DNA of 50,110 bases from Streptomyces adelaidensis (GCF_016598475.1 NZ_JAEMUX010000066.1:1-50110), one strand, 5' to 3'. Counted from the first letter of the stretch, positions 1 to 6,975 are shown. The notes: generated from the sequence alone by a model not told the origin. Program-made: numbers and translations.

Positions 1-110
1 GTGTCGTCCCACGAGGTCACATAGCTTGCCTTCGGCTCACCGGGGAAGTGCTGGTGCACCCCCGTGATCCAGGCCTCCCGGAACAGTCGTGCGCCTTCGG
101 TCTGCGACAT
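1..110 (-). CDS. Small conserved protein, N-terminal part only (runs off the window)
   Basis: A reading frame on the minus strand starts at the ATG at 108-110 and is still open at the window edge. It begins MSQTEGARLFREAWITGVH and continues with a GEPKxSY stretch. I do not recognise a named domain. It starts 14 bases after the stop of the regulator fragment at 125, so the two were probably one operon. Function unknown. Confidence 0.5.
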   Translation of the reverse strand, partial: MSQTEGARLFREAWITGVHQHFPGEPKASYVTSWDD

Positions 111-124
111 GCCAGCCCCTCTCA

Positions 125-472
125 TCACGGTGTCCTCAGCGCGGCGATCTCCGCGCCCAGCTCCGCCACACGGTGGTCCCGGCCGAGGGGACCCAACTCG
201 TCGCCCAGGGTTTGGAGTCTACGGACGACGTACCCGGACGAGGATGCGCGGGCCAGGTCCAGCGCTTCACGGGCGTGCGCCACCACCTGGTCCGGATCAC
301 GATGCCTGGCCCCGATCACGGCCAGGTCGACCAGCACCGCGGCCCGTCGGCGGTACGAGTGTCCGGAGGCCAGCTCACTCTGATCCAACGCCCGTTCGAG
401 GGTCTTTTCCGCCAGGTCAAGACGGCCGAGCCGCACGTAGCGCGCACCGCGTTCCTCAGCCAGCCGTGTGCC
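125..472 (-). pseudogene. C-terminal fragment of an XRE-family regulator with TPR-like helices
   Basis: The last 115 or so codons read as the helical tail common in Streptomyces XRE regulators: ARYVRLGRLDLAEKTLERAL, then AAVLVDLAVIGARHRDPDQV, ending ELGAEIAALRTP. No helix-turn-helix is present. Upstream of about 472 the frame runs into DNA that on the opposite strand encodes an aldo/keto reductase, so the regulator lost its N-terminal half. The family assignment is inference from helix spacing and composition. The breakpoint could lie anywhere in about 455-480. Confidence 0.55.
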
Positions 473-1057
473 GTCTACGCGGACGCCCACCAGCTGCTCG
501 CCTCCGTCATCGCCGACCACCCGCAGGCCATGGTCGCGACGAAGACCGGGTTCTTCACCAGGGCGGAGGGCGAAGCGGCGGCAGAAGCCGGCTTCCTGAC
601 TCCGGACGAGGTGGCCGTCGGCCACAGCCTCCATTCCCCCTTCATCCACTGGCAGACGGACCGCTCACTGTCCGCACTCGGCCGGGCGGACCTCGTGTTC
701 GTCCACAACCCCGAGCGCTCGCGCCTCGACCGCGCGGACCTGCATGGGCGGCTCCGTGAGGTGTTCGCCGCACTGGAGGAGTTCGCCGCGGCGGGCAGGA
801 TCAGCGGATACGGCGTGGCCACCTGGTCGGGATTCCAGCACGGGGCCTTCACCGTCCCCGAACTGCTGGACCTGGCGAAGGAGGCCGCCGGATCGGGTGA
901 AGTCGGCCGGATCGGCGAGCAGATCGCCCTGGCCGAGATGCTCCAGGCGGTCGGCCGGGGCTGGTACACGGAGCTGGCCCCGCTGCTGCGCCGGCGCGCG
1001 GAAGAACTGACCGGGGTTCGCCCACCCTCCCCGGTGCACTCCGACGTCAGAGCCTGA
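473..1057 (+). pseudogene. Aldo/keto reductase fragment, truncated at both ends
   Basis: Residues MVATKTGFFT, VGHSLHSPFIHWQTDRSLSA, LGRADLVFVHNPERS and GRISGYGVATWSGF match the middle of a Streptomyces aldo/keto reductase (NADPH-dependent TIM-barrel oxidoreductase). The N-terminal barrel strands with the catalytic Tyr region are missing, replaced by antisense of the neighbouring regulator. After LAKEAAGSGE (about 900) the family sequence stops and an unrelated 50-residue tail (IGEQIALAEMLQAVGRGWYT) follows to the stop at 1057. It is therefore a mosaic with two junctions and is unlikely to be active. Confidence 0.6.
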
Positions 1058-1159
1058 GGGCACCCCTGTGTGCGTCCGCCTCGGACGCCCGCTTCATGGT
1101 CGGTCGGCGTCGAGGGCGGGCACATGCACGTCGAATCAGAGCCTTCTGCTCCGAGGGGT

Positions 1160-1189
1160 GCTGAGGCGGCGTCAGGCATCTGCCTCAGC
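1160..1189. terminator. Possible bidirectional terminator hairpin
   Basis: An 8-bp perfect stem (GCTGAGGC at 1160-1167 with GCCTCAGC at 1182-1189) lies between the reductase fragment and the convergent GntR gene. There is no U tract, as is usual for Streptomyces terminators. Confidence 0.35.
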
Positions 1190-1239
1190 GACGGCCGAGA
1201 CCTGGTCGGGTGAGGTCCACGTACCAGCGAGGGCGACGC

Positions 1240-1545
1240 TCACGAATCGCGCGCAGGGGCGGACTCGTCCCCCTCGGATGCGTCGGCGGGCTGGGTCGTG
1301 TCGGGTTTCGCGATGACGAACACGCCTTTGCCCTGGACTCCCCGAACAATCCCTTCTGCTTGGAGAACTTCGATAGCGGACTTGATGGTGCGACGACTGA
1401 CCACACCACCCGTCTCCTGCTCCAGCTCATAGTGGGAGGGGATACGGCGGCCCACCGGAATCTCTCCGCGCTGGATACGCTCGCGCAGTACGGATGCGAG
1501 CTGCACGTACATCGGAGTGATGCTCTCCCGGTCAATATCGATCAT
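1240..1545 (-). CDS. Minimal GntR-family regulator (winged helix only), module A
   Basis: 101 residues from the ATG at 1543-1545. Residues 10-80 form a GntR winged helix: PMYVQLASVLRERIQRGEIP, then the recognition-helix region SRRTIKSAIEVLQAEGI and wing KGVFVIAK. The roughly 20-residue Asp/Ser-rich tail is too short for any effector-binding domain, unlike FadR, HutC or MocR types. It is transcribed away from two small genes at 1712-2190, with a tandem 10-bp repeat and a leader hairpin in between, suggesting it controls that promoter. A homologous arrangement occurs at 16303-17317. The ligand, if any, is unknown. Confidence 0.8.
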   Translation of the reverse strand: MIDIDRESITPMYVQLASVLRERIQRGEIPVGRRIPSHYELEQETGGVVSRRTIKSAIEVLQAEGIVRGVQGKGVFVIAKPDTTQPADASEGDESAPARDS

Positions 1546-1600
1546 GGCTTGGAGCGTAAAAGGCCGACCTGGAGCAGCATAGGCCGAGATGTCACGTGCA

Positions 1601-1620
1601 AGGACGTACCAGGACGTACC
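1601..1620. promoter_or_regulatory. Tandem direct repeat, candidate GntR operator (module A)
   Basis: AGGACGTACC occurs twice head-to-tail at 1601-1610 and 1611-1620, one helical turn apart. It sits 55 bases upstream of the GntR start and just upstream of a -10-like TACGGT at 1630-1635 reading towards 1712. Binding by the adjacent regulator is inference. Confidence 0.45.
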
Positions 1621-1629
1621 ACGTTGAGA

Positions 1630-1681
1630 TACGGTCAGCCGACAGGAGAAGACCCCCGCGACCGTGCTGCCGGTCCGGGGG
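1630..1681 (+). promoter_or_regulatory. Promoter -10 and bulged leader hairpin of module A
   Basis: TACGGTC (1630-1636) resembles TACTGTC in the second module. It is followed by AGGAGAAGACC and a hairpin at 1653-1681: CCCCC+G, bulged C at 1659, GACCG, a 6-base loop TGCTGC, then CGGTC+C+GGGGG. The stem has 11 pairs and one 5'-side bulge. The module B leader (16646-16674) has the same geometry with different stem bases, so structure rather than sequence is conserved. It ends 30 bases before the start codon at 1712. It could be an attenuator or a protein-binding leader. Confidence 0.55.
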
Positions 1682-1711
1682 CGTGGCCACCAGCAAGACA
1701 AAGAGGAACTG

Positions 1712-2053
1712 ATGACGATGGGCATTATCCACGCGTTGATGCGCCAGGTGCTGAGCGTGTTGGTACCCGGCACCGGCAGGCGCCGAGCAAGCACGCGCCC
1801 GCCTGTTTCCGCTCTCGACCCGGGTCCGGCGCTGCCCCGCGAGGACACACCCCGGCTTCCGACCCACCGCTCCCCGTACGGGCCGAACACACCGCCCTTC
1901 GACGGCGCCGCAACCGTCACGGTCCGACCCTACGTGCTCGCCACCGAGCAGGAATGCGCCCGGCAGGCCCGGCGTCGTTTCACCTTGGTACTCGCCGCGG
2001 ACTTCGGCATCGACCTCGACCAGTATGTGATCGGCGCCGGGGCGGTGGCGTGA
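1712..2053 (+). CDS. Small conserved protein with SPYG/VRPY motifs, module A
   Basis: 113 residues. The start is ATG 1712, supported by AAGAGG at 1701-1706. Recognisable blocks are PGTGRRRA near residue 22, LPTHRSPYG near 50, FDGAATVTVRPYVLATEQE near 65-85 and an Arg-rich helix. The same blocks occur in the product of 16704-17030, so the two are homologues. There is no signal peptide, transmembrane segment or known catalytic motif. Its stop overlaps the ATG of the next gene (TGATG), indicating coupled translation. It is probably repressed by the divergent GntR protein. Function unknown. Confidence 0.7.
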   Translation: MTMGIIHALMRQVLSVLVPGTGRRRASTRPPVSALDPGPALPREDTPRLPTHRSPYGPNTPPFDGAATVTVRPYVLATEQECARQARRRFTLVLAADFGIDLDQYVIGAGAVA

Positions 2054-2190
2054 TGGAGGAGGCCCAAGAACCTGGGGAGGAGTCCGACAGTGGTCTGTGC
2101 GGCAGGCGGCGCCCCGTACGGATGTGCGTGCACTGCCAGACGGTCACCGATGCTCCGGTGACCGTGGCCGAGGTGCAGGGGGCCACCTGA
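2053..2190 (+). CDS. 45-residue protein with a CxxC motif
   Basis: It starts at the ATG overlapping the stop of the preceding gene and ends at 2190. It has an acidic N-terminus (MEEAQEPGEESDSG), a CGRRRPVRMCVHC stretch with one CxxC pair, and a short hydrophobic-acidic tail. Three cysteines within 13 residues could bind a metal, but a complete zinc site would need another ligand or a dimer. It is the second gene of module A; the equivalent position in module B holds an unrelated protein. Function unknown. Confidence 0.55.
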   Translation: MEEAQEPGEESDSGLCGRRRPVRMCVHCQTVTDAPVTVAEVQGAT

Positions 2191-2277
2191 GCTTCGACTG
2201 CCCAAACACCGGCTCGACAGCCACGAAGTAGCGCAGGAAACACATACTCGGTGACGCGCCCCAGGTGGGACCGGCCG

Positions 2278-2331
2278 CCGAAACGCGACGACGCCGAGCC
2301 CTCCCCCGGGCTCGGCGTCGTCGCGTTTCGG
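2278..2331. terminator. 24-bp perfect hairpin, strong terminator
   Basis: CCGAAACGCGACGACGCCGA and following bases (2278-2301) pair perfectly with 2308-2331 around the 6-base loop TCCCCC. The perfect stem is unusually long. It separates module A from the glycoside hydrolase operon and could stop transcription in either direction. Confidence 0.7.
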
Positions 2332-2446
2332 AACCGGTGTCGTCGCGTCACCGGGCCGGTGTGCTCACGGGGCCGGCGTCCTCGCCCAACGGACCTGGTG
2401 TCACCGCATCACGGCCCCACCGCGGAAACCACTCCTGTCACACCCG

Positions 2447-2475
2447 TTGACTTCCACCTCTGGCGGCTCTATTTT
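2447..2475 (+). promoter_or_regulatory. HrdB-type promoter of the GH27-GH43 operon
   Basis: TTGACT (2447-2452), a 17-base spacer and TATTTT (2470-2475) match the housekeeping sigma consensus well. Transcription would start near 2482, giving a leader of about 70 bases before the AAGGAGA site at 2539-2545. No clear LacI- or AraC-type operator was recognised. Confidence 0.55.
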
Positions 2476-2550
2476 CGGCCAGCCGATACGTTCGGCGAGC
2501 CGATCCTTGTTCGAGATATCGACCCCCGGTGTCCATCGAAGGAGAGCCGC

Positions 2551-4554
2551 ATGTCCGCCCCTCCCCGCGCCAACCACGAAGGCTTCAGACGCGGTCGCAG
2601 AACCGCCGCCGTACGCGCCCTCGCCCTGGCGACCGCCGCGACAGCCGCACTGCTCTTCGCGCAGCCGAACCAGGCGCCGGCGCCCGTCACCGCACTCGAC
2701 GCGGCCCCCGTAGCCGTGACGGACCGCCAGATAGCCGTCCCCGAAGCCCCCATGGGCTGGGCCTCCTGGAACGCCTTCGCCGCGAAGGTGGACTACAACG
2801 TGATCAAGCAGCAGGTCGACGCGTTCGTCGCGGCCGGGCTGCCCCAGGCCGGCTACGACTACATCAACATCGACGAGGGCTGGTGGCAGGGCACCCGCGA
2901 CAGCGCGGGCAACATCACGATCGACGAGGCCGAGTGGCCCGGCGGCATGAAGGCCATCGCCGACTACATCCACAGCAAGGGCCTGAAGGCGGGCATCTAC
3001 ACCGACGCCGGCAAGGACGGCTGCGGCTACTACTTCCCCACCGGCCGCCCCGCCGCGCCCGGCAGTGGCAGCGAGGGCCACTACGACCAGGACATGCTCC
3101 AGTTCTCCCAGTGGGGCTTCGACTTCGTGAAGGTCGACTGGTGCGGCGGTGACGCCGAGGGCCTCGACCCGAAGACGACGTACCAGGCGATCAGCGACGC
3201 CACGGCGAAGGCCACCGCGACGACCGGCCGCCCGCTCGCCCTCTCCCTGTGCAACTGGGGCAAGTCCAACCCGTGGAACTGGGCCCCGGGCATGGGCCCG
3301 ATGTGGCGGACGAACACGGACATCTTCTTCCACGGCGGCACCCCGTCGTACAGCAACGTCCTCACGGCCTTCGACCGCAACATCCACCCCACGGCCCAGC
3401 ACACCGGCTACTACAACGACCCCGACATGATGGTCGCCGGGATGAACGGCCTGACCGCGGCCCAGACCCGCAGCCACATGAACCTGTGGGCGATCTCCGG
3501 CGCCCCGCTGCTCACCGGCCTCGACCTCACCACTCTCACCACGGAGACGACGAACACCCTCACCAATCCCGAGGTCATCGCCGTCGACCAGGACCCGCGC
3601 GGCCTCCAGGGCGTCAAGGTCGCCGAGGACACCTCCGGCCTCCAGGTGTACGGCAAGGTCCTCTCCGGCAGCGGTAACCGCGCGGTCGTCCTCCTCAACC
3701 GCACGTCCACCACGCAGAACATGACCGTCCGCTGGTCCGACCTCGGTCTGACGAACGCCGCCGCGACGGTCCGTGACCTGTGGACGCTGTCGAACGTCGG
3801 TACGCCCGGCACGAGTTACACCACCAGCGTCCCGGCGGGCGGCTCGGTGATGCTCACGGTCAAGGGCGGCACCGAGCAGGCCGCGAGCACGTACACCGGC
3901 ACGGCGAGCTTCTCCGGCGTGGTCGCCGACAGCAGCGGCCTGAAGACGGTCGACGTCTCCTACACCAACAACACGTCCACCGCCCGCGTCGGCACCCTCA
4001 CGGTCAACGGCCAGACCTCCACCAAGGTCTCCTTCCCGCCGACCGGCTCGTCCCCCGGCAACATCTCCGTCGCCATGTCCCTCAAGCAGGGCAGCGCCAA
4101 CACGATCTCCTTCTCCGGCGCCCCCACCCTCGAAGGCATCGTCGTACGACCGCTGGCCGGCAAGAACGGCACGGTCATCACGGGTACCGCCTCCGGCCGG
4201 TGCGCGGACATCAACAACAACACCATCGGCAACGGCACCGACGCCCAGCTGTGGGCCTGCTCCGGCGGCCAGAACCAGGTCTGGCAGTACAACAGCACCC
4301 GCAAGGAACTGGTCATCTACGGCAACAAGTGCCTCGACGCCTACGGACAGGGCACCGTCAACGGCACCCGGGTCGTCATCTGGGACTGCAACGGCCAGAA
4401 CAACCAGAAGTGGAACGTCAACAGCGACGGCACGATCACCAACGTCAACGCCGGGCTCTGCCTGGACGCGTACGGAGCGGCCACCGCCAACGGCACGAAG
4501 CTCGTCCTGTGGGCCTGCAACGGCCAGAACAACCAGAAGTGGAGCCTGACGTGA
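2551..4554 (+). CDS. Secreted GH27 beta-L-arabinopyranosidase / alpha-galactosidase with CBM13
   Basis: 667 residues; ATG 2551 follows AAGGAGA. Residues 1-45 are a long Arg-rich signal peptide. The GH27 barrel starts at APMGWASWNAF (residue 66). The nucleophile is Asp196 in FVKVDWCGG and the acid/base is Asp292 in NDPDMM. At the sugar-binding pair that is Asp-Asp in alpha-galactosidases this protein has Asp108-Glu109 (INIDEGWW). That Asp-to-Glu change is the reported hallmark of the S. avermitilis beta-L-arabinopyranosidase Arap27A, whose domain order is also the same: barrel, Greek-key domain, jellyroll, C-terminal CBM13 with QxW repeats from about residue 538. It overlaps the GH43 gene by four bases, so one arabino-oligosaccharide operon is likely. 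The exact substrate is inference. Confidence 0.85.
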   Translation: MSAPPRANHEGFRRGRRTAAVRALALATAATAALLFAQPNQAPAPVTALDAAPVAVTDRQIAVPEAPMGWASWNAFAAKVDYNVIKQQVDAFVAAGLPQAGYDYINIDEGWWQGTRDSAGNITIDEAEWPGGMKAIADYIHSKGLKAGIYTDAGKDGCGYYFPTGRPAAPGSGSEGHYDQDMLQFSQWGFDFVKVDWCGGDAEGLDPKTTYQAISDATAKATATTGRPLALSLCNWGKSNPWNWAPGMGPMWRTNTDIFFHGGTPSYSNVLTAFDRNIHPTAQHTGYYNDPDMMVAGMNGLTAAQTRSHMNLWAISGAPLLTGLDLTTLTTETTNTLTNPEVIAVDQDPRGLQGVKVAEDTSGLQVYGKVLSGSGNRAVVLLNRTSTTQNMTVRWSDLGLTNAAATVRDLWTLSNVGTPGTSYTTSVPAGGSVMLTVKGGTEQAASTYTGTASFSGVVADSSGLKTVDVSYTNNTSTARVGTLTVNGQTSTKVSFPPTGSSPGNISVAMSLKQGSANTISFSGAPTLEGIVVRPLAGKNGTVITGTASGRCADINNNTIGNGTDAQLWACSGGQNQVWQYNSTRKELVIYGNKCLDAYGQGTVNGTRVVIWDCNGQNNQKWNVNSDGTITNVNAGLCLDAYGAATANGTKLVLWACNGQNNQKWSLT

Positions 4555-5948
4555 CCGACGGTCCCCTCCCCGCCGGTCCCTCCCGCCGCCTCTTCCTCGG
4601 CATGGCGGCGACCGCACCCCTGGCCGCGACCGGCGTACTGACCCTCGGCGCCGGCACCGCCCACGCCGCCGACTCGGCGTACGCGATGGTCTACTTCACC
4701 GAGTCCAACACCATGCTGGAGGCCAACTACGGCCTGCACCTGGCCGTCAGCCAGGACGGGCTGAACTGGACCCCACTGAACCAGAACGCCCCCGTGGTCA
4801 CCCCGACCCTCGGCGCCGGCGGCCTGCGCGACCCCTTCGTGATGCGCAAGCAGGACGGCACCTTCGTCGTCCTGGCCACGGACCTCAGCGGCACCGACTG
4901 GACCCGCACCAGCGTCAACATCCACGTCTGGGACTCCACCGACCTGCGCACCTTCACCGGCTACCGCCTGCTGAAGCTGCACGACATGACCACCACGCAC
5001 AGCTGGGCGCCGGAGGCCTACTGGGACGCCGCGCGCGGCCAGTACGGCATCCTCTACTCCTCGGTGAACAGCAGCGGCCACAACGTCATCATGGTCAGCT
5101 ACACGACCGACTTCGTCACGACGTCGAACCCCCAGGTCTTCTTCGACCCCGGCTACGACGTCATCGACGGCAACCTCACGATCGGTGTGAACGGCGTCAA
5201 CTACCTCTACTACAAGAGGGACCAGACCCTGGTCGGCGCCCGCTCCACCACCCTGACGCCGGGCAGCTTCACACCGTTCAGCACGGCGGCCGCGCACGGC
5301 GGCACAGAGGCCCCGACGGTGGTGAAGTCCCTGACGGCCGGCAACTGGTACCTCTGGGGCGACACCTACACCCCCAACGGCGTCTTCTACGTCTGGCAGT
5401 CCAGCGACCTCGCCTCCGGCACCTGGACGGCCCTGGACCAGAAGCTCTACACCCAGCCGCTCAACTCCAAGCACTGCGGCATCCACCCGATCACCTCGAC
5501 CGAGTACAGCAACCTCCTCACCAAGTGGGGCGCCCCCACCTGGAACCGCCTCAAGTCCTACAACTACCCGGCCCGTTACGTCCGGCACAGCGGCTTCGCG
5601 GGCCGGATCGACGAGTACCCCTTCGACCCGTTCCCCGACTCCCAGTGGAAGCTGGTCCCGGGCCTCGCGGACTCGTCGGCCGTCTCCTTCCAGTCGGTCA
5701 ACTACCCGACCCGCTATCTCCGCCACTACAGCTACAACCTCCGCCTCGACGAGAACGACGGCACCTCGGCCTTCGCCGCCGACGCCACCTTCGTCCGCAC
5801 TGCCGGCCTCGCCGACTCCACGTGGTCGTCGTTCCGCTCGTACAACAACTCGACCCGCTACATCAGACACAGCGGGTACGCGCTGCGGATCGACCCGATC
5901 TCGACGGCGACGGAGCGCGCGGACGCGACGTTCAGAGTGGGGTACTGA
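4551..5948 (+). CDS. Secreted GH43 arabinofuranosidase with C-terminal CBM42 (AbfB)
   Basis: 465 residues from GTG 4551, which overlaps the upstream stop (GTGA). The N-terminus has a twin-arginine-like signal (SRRLFLG then a hydrophobic stretch to AHAAD). A five-bladed GH43 propeller follows, with LRDPF (Asp94), SWAPE (Glu155), VIDGN (Asp206, likely the pKa-tuning Asp) and GGTEAP (Glu253, likely acid). From about residue 331 a CBM42 trefoil is visible as three repeats of the type SYNYPARYVRH. This architecture matches the S. avermitilis exo-arabinofuranosidase Araf43A. With the GH27 partner it would strip arabinopyranose and arabinofuranose side chains outside the cell. Confidence 0.85.
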   Translation: MTDGPLPAGPSRRLFLGMAATAPLAATGVLTLGAGTAHAADSAYAMVYFTESNTMLEANYGLHLAVSQDGLNWTPLNQNAPVVTPTLGAGGLRDPFVMRKQDGTFVVLATDLSGTDWTRTSVNIHVWDSTDLRTFTGYRLLKLHDMTTTHSWAPEAYWDAARGQYGILYSSVNSSGHNVIMVSYTTDFVTTSNPQVFFDPGYDVIDGNLTIGVNGVNYLYYKRDQTLVGARSTTLTPGSFTPFSTAAAHGGTEAPTVVKSLTAGNWYLWGDTYTPNGVFYVWQSSDLASGTWTALDQKLYTQPLNSKHCGIHPITSTEYSNLLTKWGAPTWNRLKSYNYPARYVRHSGFAGRIDEYPFDPFPDSQWKLVPGLADSSAVSFQSVNYPTRYLRHYSYNLRLDENDGTSAFAADATFVRTAGLADSTWSSFRSYNNSTRYIRHSGYALRIDPISTATERADATFRVGY

Positions 5949-5954
5949 GGTTCC

Positions 5955-5998
5955 CGGCCGCACTGGCCCGGAGGACCGCCTCCGGGCCGGTGCGGCCG
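5955..5998 (+). terminator. Terminator of the GH27-GH43 operon
   Basis: A 20-bp stem (5955-5974 with 5979-5998, one G-U pair) closes a 4-base loop ACCG, starting 6 bases after the GH43 stop codon. Confidence 0.7.
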
Positions 5999-6094
5999 CC
6001 GCCCCCGAACGTTTCCGCCCTCTCCCGCGTCGAAGTACCGATCGGGGCCGTGCAGAGCCATGCAGGGCCTGAGCGATGGGACGGGGTGGGGCAC

Positions 6095-6697
6095 ATGCGC
6101 AAGGGCGTACGAGCCAGGGCGGGCACAGGCGCGGCCGTGGTGGGCATCGTCGTGGCGCTCGGCGGGATCCAGGGATCGACGGCCGACGCGCAGACCGTGG
6201 GGGACGTGTCGACCCCCACGCGGACCTGCCACGGCGAACAGCCGAAGGGCAGCCTCGCCGGGTACGGCGCCCCGGAGGACACCCCGCTGGAACGAACCCT
6301 CGGATACGTCGACAAGCTGGCTTACGGCCGCTACTCCGACGTCTTCACCGGCCTGGTCGTCGACGAGGACGCGGCGGCCACGGACATCTACCGCATCCCC
6401 TCCGAGGCCTTCGACACCGCCGTCTGCGACACCGCCGAGAAGGGCGTGACCGTTCGTCTCCACGACCGCGACATCAACGAGAAGGACCTCGGCGCCCTCG
6501 TCGACCGCATCAGCGACGACATGAACCGCTGGGACGGCACCTTCAGCCTGCGCGAGGTCGGCCTCGACGGCAGCGGCCACGTCCACATCGGCGTCGACGA
6601 CCCCGGCACCGCCGAACCGATCCTGCGGAAGGCCTACGGCGAGCGCAACGCCAAGTACCTCAGGGTGGATTACGCGCCCCAGGCGGAGTTGCTGTGA
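6095..6697 (+). CDS. Secreted hypothetical protein
   Basis: 200 residues from ATG 6095 (a GTG at 6086 is an alternative). It starts MRKGVRARAGTGAAVVGIVV, a basic then hydrophobic signal peptide, probably cleaved near STADAQT. The mature part has two cysteines (TCHGEQ and VCDTAEKG) that could form a disulphide, and a LDGSGHVHIGVDDPGTAEPI segment followed by KAYGERNAKYLRVDY. The end resembles short bacterial inhibitor-like or membrane-associated secreted domains, but I cannot assign a family. It stands alone, bounded by the operon terminator and the tRNA-like gene. Confidence 0.6.
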   Translation: MRKGVRARAGTGAAVVGIVVALGGIQGSTADAQTVGDVSTPTRTCHGEQPKGSLAGYGAPEDTPLERTLGYVDKLAYGRYSDVFTGLVVDEDAAATDIYRIPSEAFDTAVCDTAEKGVTVRLHDRDINEKDLGALVDRISDDMNRWDGTFSLREVGLDGSGHVHIGVDDPGTAEPILRKAYGERNAKYLRVDYAPQAELL

Positions 6698-6718
6698 GCC
6701 GAACCCCCGAAAATCCGG

Positions 6719-6724
6719 TATAGT
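6719..6724 (+). promoter_or_regulatory. -10 element upstream of the tRNA-like gene
   Basis: TATAGT at 6719-6724 is a good -10 hexamer 42 bases before the tRNA 5' end. The -35 region (about 6695-6701, TGAGCC) is poor. AAATCCGGT is present twice nearby, at 6711-6719 and 6746-6754. Confidence 0.4.
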
Positions 6725-6765
6725 TGATCACGAGCCGCTCACCGGAAATCCGGTCAGCCCTCAAT

Positions 6766-6838
6766 GCGTTGGTGGTCCAAGGAAAGACGCCCCGCTTCCT
6801 GCGGGGAAATGCAGGTGCAAGGCCTGCCCGGCGCTCCA
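6766..6838 (+). tRNA. Non-canonical tRNA-Gly(UCC)-like gene with encoded CCA
   Basis: All four arms fold. The acceptor GCGTTGG (6766-6772) pairs with CCGGCGC (6828-6834) including two G-U pairs. The D-stem is GTC/GAC with loop CAAGGAAA that keeps GG. The anticodon stem CCCCG/CGGGG holds loop CTTCCTG, anticodon TCC after U33. The variable loop is AAAT. The T-stem GCAGG/CCTGC holds loop TGCAAGG. Discriminator T73 (as in bacterial tRNA-Gly) is followed by CCA at 6836-6838. Oddities: a 3-bp D-stem, G instead of U at position 55 of the T-loop, and little resemblance to ordinary Streptomyces tRNA-Gly(UCC). It may be used outside translation. A tRNA pseudogene is possible, but every stem being intact argues against decay. 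Confidence 0.72.
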
Positions 6839-6841
6839 GTT

Positions 6842-6880
6842 CATGAACCCCACTCCATGCTTCACGGAGTGGGGTTCATG
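6842..6880 (+). terminator. Terminator directly after the tRNA-like gene
   Basis: A 15-bp perfect stem (CATGAACCCCACTCC at 6842-6856, complement at 6866-6880) with a 9-base loop starts three bases after the CCA end. This supports a dedicated short transcript. Confidence 0.7.
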
Positions 6881-6975
6881 CGTTGTACGGGGGCCGGCCT
6901 CCTCCCGTCAGATGACGGCGAACGTCGCTGCCCCGTCGCGCGTCTCAGTGGTAGCCGTCTCAGAAGGGAGCCACT

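Noticed and set aside
89..472. An N-terminal extension of the aldo/keto reductase frame from position 89.
   Set aside because: The extension is antisense to the regulator fragment, shows no reductase similarity and has no ribosome-binding site.
2401..4617. A long open frame antisense to the GH27 gene (about 738 codons).
   Set aside because: It is Gly/Arg/Val-rich with no domain, lies fully opposite a well-supported enzyme gene and is the expected shadow of high-GC codon bias.
6700..6765. A riboswitch upstream of the lipoprotein gene at 6976.
   Set aside because: The structured region resolves into a full tRNA fold with CCA plus its own terminator, which explains the pairing better.
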